From contig NC_092592.1 in NCBI RefSeq assembly GCF_047663525.1, positions 21,814,501-21,878,500 on the forward strand: DNA of 64,000 nucleotides, in the 5' to 3' direction. The translations under genes and the position numbers were made by a program. The notes beneath the pieces were generated by a model. It had not been told where the DNA came from, did not search any database, and worked only from the letters and a program-made list of their open reading frames with translations. Shown one piece after another: positions 1 to 11,890 of this stretch (its first letter is position 1; the number at the start of each line of letters is the position of its first letter). This stretch comes from Anas platyrhynchos. Lineage: Eukaryota; Chordata; Aves; Anseriformes; Anatidae.

Positions 1-2459
1 CTTACTGACCCCTCAGCGTGTCCAAAGCTGTCTGGCACCCTTGAGAGGGCTTTCTCTGTGGGGCACAGATGTTTATAATAACAGCACACATTTTTCAAGC
101 AACATGAGAACCATGTATTTGTTGTCTGGGATACTGTAGCTAAGGATACTGGGCTGGGACTGTAGTAAAAGGCCCATGTGTTCGCTTACAGCACAGTCTG
201 TTTGTCCTGTCCAAATGCCAAGACCGAGCTCCTTCAACTGGTACCAAACCATATTGCAGGCTGCTGATCCCTCTGCTCTGTTCCGTATGCAGCATCTCCA
301 CTGGCCAGCAGTCACTAAAAACTAAGGGGCTGGATACTGGTTTTTCATTTGGTCACCATCTTCACACTGAGACAGATTCTCACTAACCCTCCGCGTATGC
401 AACTATGCAATCTACACATCACCACTGCTGCTTTTAGCTTCAGAAAATTAATCAGCCTGTTCACAGGGCTTTAGTAACAGCACAAAAGTAAGTGGATAGG
501 AAGAGTCACACCTATACCCACAATCTGGAAAAGATCCTTCATCCTTTTTAATTACAATTTAAACTGCTGAGAAAATAAAGGAGCAAGTGTAAGAAAAGCT
601 TAGAATGTTTTACTCTGTCAACCATCTCTGACAGGTAGACACAGATAGATGACAGAAAGAAAGATAAATCAGCAAGCCTAAAAAAAAGGGGGGAGGGGGA
701 TTGCCTCTGCTAATTTTTGCTGATCAAACAGAACAACATCACAAAACACCTTTATATTTACTGTACACTATGCCTTTGTTGTCAGTTCTGGAGATGCAAT
801 GCTTCATAAAGAGAAAACCAAGGCAAACAAAAGAGGCTAGCATGGCAGGCGGAGACTTTTTTCTAGAGTGTTAGTTACCTTTATGCATGTAGTTGCTCAG
901 CAGTTAATGCTACTCAAACAGTGATAAGCTCTCTATACCATTTTATTTATGTATTAATTTTCTGACCACTTGTTTTTCTGAAGCTCTGAGAAATTTATCA
1001 CAACCTCACAAACTTGTTTGAGTAGCATTTTATTGCTGAGGAAAGGCTTGTGCAATGGGTAAATAGTGTCATTCCCTGTGTATTTATTTACTTTTCACAT
1101 TACAAGCCTTCGTACAGCATGTAACTGCCTCTGACCTGAGAAGGGCAGGGTCAGATTTTTTCTTCTAATCCTGGACAAGGAAGATGTGGACTTGAAAGTC
1201 AGGATTATAGAGCTATGGCAAGGGGTAGTCACATTATTGTACCCCAATGCCTGGCTGAAGGGAAGGAGCTAGTAACAAAGACAAAAGGGGATATTATCCC
1301 CCATGTAGAGTGGGAAAGGGAGCTGGGAAGGACAGGTGGTACCAGGTGATCATGGCAGTCTCCCAGAAGCCTTCTGGTAGAGTCCAGGCATTCCTGTGGT
1401 GGAGATTTCCAAACACATACAGCCCCAATTAACTCTGTGCGGTTGGTTCCCCAAGCCCGCTGAAAATCTCAGCTCAGGGGTTGCAGCCACGGCTAAGCAG
1501 CAGGCCCAAATACCTATGCAGAAACAGCATCCAGTAGATAGCACATGCTGCTACAACACTTGAACTGTCCTAGATAACAAGTGAATAGTTCTGCTGAGGA
1601 AGGAAGCTTCTTGCAGGAAAGTAAGAGAAGTTGTCAAAACCACCCATTCTTAAAGCCAAAATCAGGAGATTGGAATATATCCCTGATAAGCCATGCGATG
1701 GCCACATTGGCCACCCAGAAGAAGGTACCAGTACCCTGTGGACACTGGGGTTCATCCAGAAAGGGAAAGCAGAGAATTTGGACCACAGTTCCCATGACCT
1801 ATTGCAGCTGCACAGAAGCTGGAAAGTAATGAATTTTGAATTCCTTCAGACTCTTTCAAAATTGTCCCATGTTATCCTTCCTGAGGATATGAGCCTGAAT
1901 TTTTGCATGGTGATCCTGTCTCAAGCAAACATGGTTTCTGGCTGCAATTATGATTTCAGTGCACAAATTAACTCACATTAAAATATGATGGTGTTAACTT
2001 TATGCAGTTAATGTGCCTTAGTTTTTGCATTGATGTTGAGCTTGACTGAAGGAAAATGCAGCCCTAACAAAGGGCCTTCCACTCAGTTTGGGATCAGAAC
2101 TTCGCAAATCCAGAATCACACATGACTTTTATTCTCAGATGTGTTTTGATCCAACTTTCTACTACATTTGTCATGTTTAGGATACTGCATTGAGTTAAGT
2201 GATGAAGTGAAAATATTATTAAATCCCCAGGGTAACCTCATAACCAGCAAACACAGTTAATCTATTTCTATAGATTTCCACAGACTTCTATACCACACTC
2301 CAGCAAATTGTTCCATGTCATGATCTGATAAGCCATATGAAAAGGAGCTGAAGATACACGGAGTCATCAGAGTTTGCTTCTCTGTCCCACTGCCCTCCAC
2401 TACCCTTTTGACTAGTCTTTTGTGGCATAACTAAGTAATCTTTTTCCTTTCCTTTGCAG
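1..2459. other. NPY4R upstream or intronic DNA, no gene seen
   Basis: No recognisable coding exon on either strand. A good splice acceptor (pyrimidine-rich, ending ttcctttgcag) sits at the right edge, so part of this stretch is probably an intron in the 5' untranslated region of NPY4R. I could not identify the upstream non-coding exon or the promoter. Short open frames here are not supported by any family resemblance. Confidence 0.5.
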
Positions 2460-2583
2460 GCATATCCAGACCTTCTGCAGCCAAACAGAACAGATACAAC
2501 CTTTTTTAGAAGATAAAACCTTTTTAGCAGACCCAGACTGTATTTGATTATCGCCTTTTTGGATAAACATTTTGGGGTCCAGG
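2460..2583 (+). other. NPY4R: 5' untranslated part of the NPY4R coding exon
   Basis: The stretch begins right after an AG acceptor preceded by a long pyrimidine tract and runs to the start codon. NPY-family receptor genes commonly have a 5'UTR intron and an intronless coding region, which fits. The exact acceptor is inferred from sequence only. Confidence 0.55.
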
Positions 2584-3717
2584 ATGAATAAGACAAGGTC
2601 TGTTCATGATGGTTTTCCTTTCCTGAACAGTAAGAACTTGAGCTCAAACCGAAGCTTCCCCTCACACCTTTCTAATCAGTGCAGGAATGTCACTGACCTC
2701 ACTGTTTTTCTGGCCACCTCTTATAGCTTGGAGACAGTCCTAGGCATCGTGGGAAACATCTGCCTGATTGCTGTCATAGCCAGGCAGAAGGAAAAGACTA
2801 ATGTCACCAACATCCTAATTTCCAACTTAATAATTTCAGACTTGTTTATGTGTCTTGTCTGCCTGCCTTCCACCATTGTTTACACCATGATGGACTACTG
2901 GATATTTGGGGAGGTCATGTGTAAAATGACCTCTTTCACTCAGTGCACATCTGTGACAGTGTCAATACTTTCCCTTGTCCTTATTGCTCTGGAAAGACAC
3001 CAGCTCATCATAAACCCAACTGGCTGGAGGCCAAGTATCTCCCAAGCCTACCTAGGAATTGGAGTCATTTGGACTTTAGCATGTCTCATGTCCTTGCCGT
3101 TTTTGACCACGTCTGTCTTGTCTAATGATGTGTACCAGCAACTTTCACACATCATGAATTTTTCCAGTGACAAGGCCATATGCATTGACTCGTGGCCTTC
3201 TGAGCAACACAGACTTATCTACACCACCACCTTACTACTCTTGCAATACTGCATCCCACTGTTCTTCATTATACTTTGCTACCTGCGTATCTACTTACGC
3301 CTACAGAAAAGAAAAGACATGTTTGAGAAGAGCGAATACAGCAACCGAGCAGTTCAGCTGAGAAGGATAAATATTTTGTTAGCATCCATGGTTGCTGCTT
3401 TTGCTGTTTGCTGGTTACCACTGCATGTGTTCAACACCATTGTGGACTGGAATTACAAAATCATTTCACCTTGCCATCACAATCTGATCTTCTCATTGTG
3501 CCACCTGGTAGCCATGGCTTCCACCTGTGTCAACCCCGTTATCTATGGTTTCCTAAACAGCAACTTCAAAAAAGAAGTGAAGTCACTGATTCTGAGCTGC
3601 CAGCATAATTCAGTAACTGCATCTATGGAAGAATATGATCATTTACCTTTATCCACCATGCAGACTGAAATCTCCAAGGGCTCACTGATGTTGAACTGCA
3701 GACATAATTCTATTTAG
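2584..3717 (+). CDS. NPY4R: neuropeptide Y receptor type 4 (pancreatic polypeptide receptor)
   Basis: Class A GPCR of the plasma membrane. In the known family it binds pancreatic polypeptide with highest affinity and signals through Gi/o. The frame encodes 377 residues without introns, close to the mammalian length of about 375. The ATG at 2584 gives [10 protein letters not shown]; a frame extension to 2572 would need a TTG start and is rejected. The N-tail has four glycosylation sequons (N2, N18, N22, N35). Seven hydrophobic segments lie near 41-65, 76-100, 111-135, 155-177, 211-237, 263-287 and 299-324. Visible landmarks are D86 in TM2, the C113-C200 disulfide pair, ERH (137-139) in place of DRY, CWLP (276-279) in TM6, D288 at the TM6/loop 3 junction (the acidic ligand contact of NPY receptors), NPVIY (317-321) and C339, a likely palmitoylation site. 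The segments [13 protein letters not shown] and HLPLST are Y4-like, separating it from Y1 and Y6. No frameshift or missing key residue is seen. Confidence 0.96.
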   Translation: MNKTRSVHDGFPFLNSKNLSSNRSFPSHLSNQCRNVTDLTVFLATSYSLETVLGIVGNICLIAVIARQKEKTNVTNILISNLIISDLFMCLVCLPSTIVYTMMDYWIFGEVMCKMTSFTQCTSVTVSILSLVLIALERHQLIINPTGWRPSISQAYLGIGVIWTLACLMSLPFLTTSVLSNDVYQQLSHIMNFSSDKAICIDSWPSEQHRLIYTTTLLLLQYCIPLFFIILCYLRIYLRLQKRKDMFEKSEYSNRAVQLRRINILLASMVAAFAVCWLPLHVFNTIVDWNYKIISPCHHNLIFSLCHLVAMASTCVNPVIYGFLNSNFKKEVKSLILSCQHNSVTASMEEYDHLPLSTMQTEISKGSLMLNCRHNSI

Positions 3718-4800
3718 CTAGCAGAAAACATTTCAGAGGGTTGCATTGACACCACACACCAACAGTACCTGTGAGTATAAAAAGCAACTGATGATGCTAT
3801 AGCTGGGATGAAAACAGGAGCCCACTGATGCCTGATTTTTGGAAGAACAGGCAAAGGAAGTTCATAAACGTATACAGTAGTTCCTGTGGTGCCCAAGCTG
3901 TTCACATCATTGAGGCGGTACAGACGTTGAGAAGACTGGGCTGATGTATAGCAGGCTGCTCTACCAGCTCAGTAACTAAGCTGCGGCTGCACATAGACTG
4001 ATGTGGGGTTCATCAGCTAAGCTCACATCTCCACCACGGCCGAGACAGAATCTCAGGCTTCCAATATCAGTTCTACAGGATGCCAAAAGCCACATTAGTG
4101 AAGGCTTCATTTTTCAGTATTAGTAAGATTTTTATGCACTGATGACACACCAGTGGAACAGAGATATGTAAATATATACATTTTTGTGCTTTACCAACTC
4201 TGACAGCTTGTTAGGTAACAGTAATGTATCAACAGATCTAGTTCACATCAAACTGGATGCCTGGAACTTCTCTCTCTCATCATACAGGCCTGGGAATAGC
4301 CACTTGGCAATCAATACCAAGTAGGGACACAGAACAACAATCCTATTACATAAAGAAGAAAGTTACTTATAGAGGAATAGTGGCAAACAAAAACATTACT
4401 CTGTGGATTAAACTCCTGAAGCACATAGACACGATGCAGAGCACTATTTTTAAGCAAATGAAAAACAGTTGCAGATCTATGTGGAAACATATCTGGTTGA
4501 TTTTGCAATTCCTGCTGCTGCCGGTCACAGGGCTCCACAATGTTAAAAGTACACGCCATGATGATAAGAAGTGGCTGGATTACTGGAGCTGTTCCAGATC
4601 TCAATAGCAAGATCTCAATTCTGCTTCAGCAGCATAATACTAATTAGCTCCTTGGTACTTTAACTGCAGGGTGTCTCATTCAGAAAGTCTGAATGATTGT
4701 GGAAAACTGTTTGTGGAAGCCCTGTATTTTCTGAGTGCATACACTCCCAAAGAAATAAGCATACACATGGAGGTTTTCTGTTTCCTGTTAAAATAAAACC
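3718..4800 (+). other. NPY4R: probable 3' untranslated region of NPY4R
   Basis: No other gene is seen after the stop codon. Candidate poly-A hexamers on the + strand are ATTAAA at 4407-4412 and AATAAA at 4792-4797. Neither is proven, so the end of the transcript is a guess. Confidence 0.35.
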
Positions 4801-5115
4801 AGATATCAGACACCCGTCCCACTTGCTGGCATCAGCAACAAAGATGGAGCTGAAGCTCCGACAAATCAATAGAAGGTCAGTAAAAATAGCACAAGTGGAA
4901 TCCAGGTGAGGTGGAAACACAAATCTTAAAGCCAAGCTACATGTAAATAAATAGTATTGTCTATTTTGTCTAATTGCTCTACTGAAGCAAGGGTCATGCT
5001 TTTTAAGATGTGTGGTATTTTTAGTCTTTGTCCACAAATTGTCTCAGTAACTGCTGAGAAACCAAGAAGTAGTTATGCCCAAGAAACCCATGCTGAGGAA
5101 CAAAAATGAAATAAA

Positions 5116-5136
5116 ATATATATATATATATATATA
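5116..5136. repeat. (TA)n microsatellite
   Basis: An uninterrupted TA dinucleotide run of about 21 bases in AT-rich intergenic DNA. Confidence 0.9.
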
Positions 5137-5189
5137 AATAAATTAGAAGACAACTGTATAAAAGAATATCAACATGTTAATTTAAGGTG

Positions 5190-5325
5190 CTGTAGGCTAA
5201 TAGTAAAGAAATAGGGAACTATATTCTGTCCTGTGTTGTTAAACTAACCTTAGCAGAAGACTGGCTAAGTGACCAACTGAGGTCACTTCTAACCTGAATT
5301 ATGTTACTCTAAGTAGTCATTACTT
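5190..5325 (+). mobile_element. possible degraded CR1 LINE 3' end
   Basis: The stretch around 5265-5315 (ctggctaagtgacc, then gaggtcacttctaacctgaa) resembles the conserved 3' tail of avian CR1 elements, where a 'gatgacc...ggtcccttccaacc' motif precedes a short ATTCTATG-type repeat. It is diverged and its left limit is uncertain. Confidence 0.35.
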
Positions 5326-6820
5326 ATTGTAGTCAATGGGATTGTGTGGAATTGAAGCTATCTAATGTACAGTTATGCAGAAAGCTTCCCTTAGGTGGAA
5401 GCTCTCCAATTAGATGACTGGTAAACCATTAGGTGAGCTTCCCATGCTGTGGTCTGACAAGCAATATGGACAAAGCATCTGAAAACAAGATCAAACTCTT
5501 ACACCGTGGGGTAGCAAGAGCTATCAACAAAGATGAATTCATATCTGCAACTGGCAGAGATAGCAAGTAATCCCTTGCCATGAGCTGGGACACAGAAATC
5601 GGTGGCAAAGCTTCAGGTTTGGACATTGAATTCTTGCATGCAGAGGCTTAAGGAAGAAGCTGGTCTGACCCAGCCACCCTTCTAATTCTGGGCAGAACCT
5701 GTATATCTCAGTAAGAGTTCTTGTGTGATTTCCTTCTGCATCTTCTTCAGTTATCTGGCAAGACGGTTGCTCCTTTCACATGGACTTCTGCTTTCTTTTG
5801 TATTGTATTTTTTGTTGTTACTTGTTGCAGTATGAGAAGTAGTTTCTCTTGCTTTCTTTGTATTCAGTGTCATTTCTAGAGTGGACATTGATCCCATTAG
5901 AAACACAGAACAAGAGGACTCATTTTTATCTCAACCACAGTTTGAAGTTTCCTACTGTAACTGAAACCAGAGCTGACATAACCATGCAATGCTGAGTAGT
6001 AAAAATATATTAATTTATCCTAATAGATTTTATTTATACCAAAACTGTGTTGTATTATTTGAGAGCTTAAATACTGATTAAATTTTGTGGTGTTTTTATA
6101 TTCAGGGTCCATTTCACCCAATTACTCATGTAATTCTGCCTGTTTCCTGCTCTTTTTTTTTGTAATTTCAACATTTAATTAAGTATTGTGCATGTCAAGT
6201 TATAGTAAGAATACCCTGCTAAACATGAACATAGAAGATTAGCTGATTTATAGTCTTAAATGTACAGCTTTTCAAGGACCACTCTGAAATGGAAACACAA
6301 TTACCCTAAGGTTTTTTAATTTCATGAGCATGTCTTTGGCGCTAGTTCTAAGTGAAAACTTTTTGATAGAAAACTTGCATAGCTCTTATAGCAGGTCTCT
6401 GACATACCATATTTTCATTGTTCATAAAGTGCCAGTTCTTCCTGCGATGGCAAGAAGTATCTGACTGTTTCTTAAACTGTGATTCATGTAGCCATTTGTA
6501 CACGGTCACAAGTAAGTATGCGAAGCAAGCAGATCCAATTTTACATTAACCCATACTGACACAAACAGGAATGTATTTTTCTCTAGTGAAGAAGGGAAGT
6601 GTCAAGCTTGGAGTCAAGTACTGTTTACTGCTAATGGACTTTGGGCTGGATAAACTAAAGGGTTTAGACATTAAAACCCACTAAACTCCACCCAAACATC
6701 TAAGCACAAAATGCAGAGCCTGAAAATTCCCTGTCAGCTGCTGCCTATTCATCCCGAGGCACATGCTTCCACATCTAAAATTCCCTAGGTAACTAAACAT
6801 AAAGTAAATCCAGAAGAAAA

Positions 6821-6840
6821 CAAACAAACAAACAAACAAA
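6821..6840. repeat. (CAAA)5 microsatellite
   Basis: Five perfect tandem copies of caaa. Confidence 0.9.
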
Positions 6841-9800
6841 TACCTAAGTTCCACGGGGCTAACCATATATGCCACATATAAGCTCTATCTTCATTTACAT
6901 GCTGGGCAACATGCTGTCACAATTAGCCCTAACAGGAAAGGTGCCTTTATCACCACATCTTCATTCTGCATGGACATAATGGTACAAAGATTGTAGCTGT
7001 GCACAAAGCAGTAGAAAATATTACACTGTTATCTTTCACAAAGAGCTCTAGCAACTGTTCTCTGTCCCCTCTGAAGGCAAAGGCACCAGACTGGATGTAA
7101 CTATTCCTGCATGGCTCTTGAAAGAGCCTTTTCATTTGTTGCTTTGAGGCTTTAACACAACCAAGAAGGGAACTGTCTCTTTGGTCCTGGAAGAGGGTAG
7201 CAGGACAAAAATAGATTACATACATTTTACCCACTTGTAAATAACTAGTAACTTGATTTAAGGATCAAGCACTTCTGTGTTCATTGTACTATGGCAATGT
7301 TTTTTAGTATGCTCTTTAAAAAGTCGTGCTACTGAGTTACAAAGATGATGTTGGGGAAACGTGCTGGAGCTATGTAAACCACAAGTTCGTACACTTCGAA
7401 GACTTTTCCCAGATTTTCTGTTTGTTTGTTTTTTAAAAAAATGCTTTTTATGTTCCTGCCTCTTGTGACATGCTGTAAAGAGATAGTAAGATTTTTCAGA
7501 GCAAGAAAACAACTTATTGGTGTAATATAAGTGGCGCACTTTGGGAAATCTAGTAATAACTAATAAAATAATATTACCTCTGTTACTTTGTCTCTGCTTC
7601 TACAAAATAGCATAATACTAATCATAATATGAAGCATATAATGTTTGGTTCTCAAATAGTGTTTTTCAAGAGAAAAAAGTTAAACATAATCAGTGACTCA
7701 TACAGTCTATTACATACACACACAAGGGAAAAAAGTATGATAGTGTTACCTGTTACATGCCTGGGTTATTGATATATGGCATAAAATGATAGCAGCAGCA
7801 GTTGGTAACGATGTCACTAAGGGTAGACACTGCAGGTCTGCTATTTTCAAATGCAGTTGTACACAACCATACAAACTGTTGTAGTCTAACACAGCTTATG
7901 GTAAATTAAGACATCGCATCCTAAGAACCCATTAAGGGATGCTTTTACTTTGACCTACGTGTCTTCTCACACTTCAACCTGATATTTCTTTTATAGGCTA
8001 TTCTCTTCTAAATTTCTAGTCCATGGAATACTGGCTGATATTCAGAATGTATTGAACATTGATTTCAATAGAAATTGTTGCTTAGCATCATGAGTAACCT
8101 GAGTTTAAATTTTATGAACAGCAGCATCCACAGAGCTTTTATGACCTTCCCTCACTATCGCAGTTTGCTTAACAAAGTCACTTCTTTGAACTCAGGAAGT
8201 CATAAGTAGAATAAGCCTGAGATTTATACTTTTGTATAATGCCTTTTCCTGCCAGACAATGCTCATTAGGCCTTAGTCAGAATTGTTTTGTTATCCTTCC
8301 AATAAATGCTTAGTAAACATGAAGCCCAGTAGCAGCACAGAGATTATATGATGGAAAGCCAGGATGAAATTGAACACCAGTGGTTTCTTTATTTAGATCT
8401 TAAATTGATGAGACTCTACTCCACTTTTGTAAGAAGCATTCAGTTATGGAGTGCTGTAGTATTCATCCCATATACAAGAAAATACTTGGTCCAGTAGCAA
8501 CTATAGTACAGATTATCAGCTGTAGTACTGAAAAGAGATTTAGTCTTGGTACACGAAAAATACGGCACTGCATTTTTTTTTCTATTAATTGGCAAAATAT
8601 GGTGGGTTATATTAGACATGGTGACGTAATAATAATAGTAAATGTTTTCTGTAGAATATCACGGGTGCAAGTACAGCTTCATTTTATTAGGCTCAAGATG
8701 CAACCCCGGCAGTAGAAAGATAATTTTTGTTAATTACAAGCTATGCTGACATGCAGAACAAGAAATTTGCACTTTAACCCCTAAAAATAGGCCTTTGTTT
8801 TTATCTTTAAAGCCTTTCTCAGGTAAAAATCTCTGTCTTTTGAATACTATAATTGTACCTCATAAATTGTTGTGTCCTCTATCCAGACTACGGGAGTATA
8901 AAGCCTCCTTGTCAACAGCTAGCGGGCAACCACTACTTCATCATTCATAAATATTTGTCTTGAATCTATTTTATTACAGCAGGACTACAAGTAGAATGCA
9001 TTTATCCTGTGTTATGCTCATAGTGAATTGGAGCCACTGATTCATCTGCTTGATAAGCTGATTTCATGGCTAAAAATAATTATGTGTACCAAGTATTTAT
9101 TTCATTTCAATGCAGACATTAGAAGTGGTCCTGATGTTCTAAAGACCAATTTCTGAAAAACACTGCATTCACAGCAGAGAAGACAGCTGAAAAATACTGG
9201 AAGGTTCTGGTCTCCTCAGCACATATGTTAAACTCACAGCAAATATAGTCAAGTATAGGGTTTTGTTAAAAAAAAATAATTGCAAAATGCACAGACTGCT
9301 TCTGAACCATAATGTGGATACACTGTCTGCCCTGTGTTTTTGAGAAGGCTCATGGGATTCAAAGGCCGCAGACGCTGGCTGGCACTGCAGATAATATTTT
9401 TAAAGCTGATGAAGTCATCTAACCACACCATTCCCATTTAAAATTCAGCATGTATCTAACTTCATTTGTCAGAAATACAGCTAAACTACTGCAGATTGTA
9501 AAGCGTCCTTTCCCAATAATCTGCATTTTCACAAGCCATCACAGAAGTCCCACATGGAACAATGCACACAGGCATGCATAGCTTCACATCAAGCAAGTTA
9601 ATTGTCACTAGCAAACCAAAATGGATTGTTAAATCTACAAACTGTTAATATAGCTCCTCTATCTCAGAAATAGCCCATGAATATAGATCTTAATACAATG
9701 AATGTATTCCCCATGCATTGCAAAGGCAAGCTTCACAGCAGTTTAATTGCATTCTCTGAGTTGCTTACAGACTTTTGGGCAAAGAAGTAATAGTAAAGAG

Positions 9801-10750
9801 CATCTTACTATTTGTGAGAAGGAGTCATGGAACTATTTGGCTGAAACAAGAGGAAATATTCTACCTGTACTCAGAGCAAAAGGTAATATATTTGCTAACA
9901 AAGATCTTAATACAGTATATGCTCGATTATTTGTACTGCAAAATGAATGAACAATCCAGATTTGCAAATGCTAACCTTGAAGTGAGGACAATGGCAGGCT
10001 TTACAGTTCAAGACATTGTCACTGATCTGTTTTCCACAAAACACAAACAGTTAGAACAACAATATGCACAGCATTCCAGGATTAATGTATATAATTACCA
10101 CATTATTTCTCAGGATCTAGGGGCATGGAATAATAAATGTACACTATACATATTTTAAAATCATTCATAAAAGAATCCGCATCGAAGACTGTAGAGCACA
10201 CATGAAAGCACTATTGTGACTGGTCTATAATTAAGTGGTATGACTTTGTGCAATACAGACCAGATATTAAGCTTCTCTTAAGTATAATATAAAAGGGACA
10301 TACTTTTATTTCAACTATCTCAACTCAATATCATTTTTTACAAACAGAGTTCACATGAAAGCGGTAGTTGCAGGCATCTATGTGTACAAAGAATAAGAGC
10401 ATAAAGAACAGATTTAAGATGTTATCATTAAGACTTGTATCTAGGAGATTACGTAAAGTCTTTATTAGTTTTTTAGACCTGGAAACAAATTAATTGATGC
10501 TGTTGCTATGATTCAGCCATCAGCTAGACTGATTGTACTCATTTTTGTCTTAGTCTGTTATTATATTTAGGGAATGAAAATAAGCAGTGTGATGCTTATT
10601 CTAAGTGCGTTACTCAGTGGCAATCCCCCCATTTTATACTAAGGAGCAAAATATGTTTAATATTTCCTTTTATAGCTAACTATAAGTTAATAAGAGGTAT
10701 AGGGCCACTAAGTAGTACCAACACCCAAGAATACCTATTCTTTATCAAAC

Positions 10751-10771
10751 TTTTTTTTTTTTTTTTTTTTT
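10751..10771. repeat. poly-T tract
   Basis: A run of 21 T residues. Confidence 0.9.
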
Positions 10772-11189
10772 AAATAACAGTTTTAATACCTATCAAGGAA
10801 AACACCATCAAGTGTTTTAACAGAGGTTTACAAATCACTTCCCTATTAGGAAAGAACCCTTATGTTGAATCCTGTGCTGTGTGTATTAATTGTTAATAAC
10901 TACCAAAAACACCTGCCCACAATGAGTTCCAAGCCTCCCTGTGCCATCACAATACACAGAAATTAAGTGTAAATGGCTACAGAGAACTCGATTTCCAGCT
11001 GCAGGAGCACATGAACTCAGACAGGACTAGACATTTTCCTACATGCCACAAGCACACACACGGAGATGCACATGCATTCAGAGCTGCAGACACAGCTCCA
11101 GAGCTCTTGCTCTTCACCATGTGAAATATCAATGATGTGCAGGTAATTAACTCCCAGGAAGAGAATGAACTATCAAATTAAATATGTTA

Positions 11190-11890
11190 GTGAGGAGCTG
11201 TTGACTCCCTTGAGGGTAGAGAAACCTTGCAGAGAGATCTTGACAAATGGGAGGGCTGGGCAATCACCAACATTATGGAACTTAACAAGTACCAGATTCT
11301 GCATGTGGACAGGACAACCATGGCTGTACATACAGACTGGGGGTGAGAGGCTGGAGAGCAGTCCCACAGAAAGCTGTCTGGGGTTTGAACAGGAGTCACA
11401 AGTGTGCCCTGCAGCCGCAAGGGCCATCTGTACGCTGGGGTGTATCAGGCTCAGCGTGGTGAGCCAGCTGAGGGGAGGGATTGTCTTGCGCTGCACTGGG
11501 CGGCCTCACCTTGAGCACTGTGTGCAGTTTTGGGCACCACAGTATAAGGACATAAAACTATTAGAGAGTGTCCAAAGGAGGGCTGCAAAGATGGTGAAGG
11601 GTCCAGAGGGCAAGATGTATGAGGGACAGCTGAGGTTACTTGATCTGTTCAGCACAGAGCAGAGCAGGCCGAGGGGAGGCCTCATGGCGGCCTGCAGCTC
11701 CCTCACGAGGAGAGTGGAGGGGCAGGCGCTGAGCTCTGCTCTCTGGGGACAGTGACAGGACCCGAGGGAACAGCATGGAGCTGGGACAGGGGAGGGTCAG
11801 GCTGGGGGTTAGGGAAAGGTTCTGCACCCAGAGGGTGGTCGGGCACTGGGACAGGCTCTCCAACGGAGTAGTCACGGCATCAAACCTGCC
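11190..11890 (+). mobile_element. CR1-type non-LTR retrotransposon fragment (ORF2 3' part)
   Basis: A 5'-truncated, degraded copy in sense orientation. A conceptual frame through 11165-11755 contains HLEHCVQFWAPQY, then LLESVQRRAAKMVKG and LFSTEQSRPRGGL. These match the C-terminal end of the CR1 reverse-transcriptase polyprotein that is abundant in bird genomes. Downstream, tctgcacccagagggtggtc and gggcactgggacaggctctc are also CR1 3' motifs. The copy breaks off near 11880 before the usual octamer tail, so it is truncated at its 3' end too or interrupted. The local GC rise relative to its flanks agrees with an insertion. It cannot encode a working protein. Confidence 0.85.

Larger units (their letters stand above)
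5326..11160. other. intergenic DNA, no gene seen
   Basis: AT-rich intergenic DNA. It holds a (CAAA)5 run at 6821-6840 and a 21-base T run at 10751-10771. The open frames are short, use unremarkable composition, resemble no family I know, and lack supporting splice sites. Confidence 0.6.

Noticed and set aside
2572-2583. Four-codon N-terminal extension of NPY4R
   Set aside because: It would begin at a TTG codon. The ATG at 2584 gives the usual family length and a normal N-terminus.
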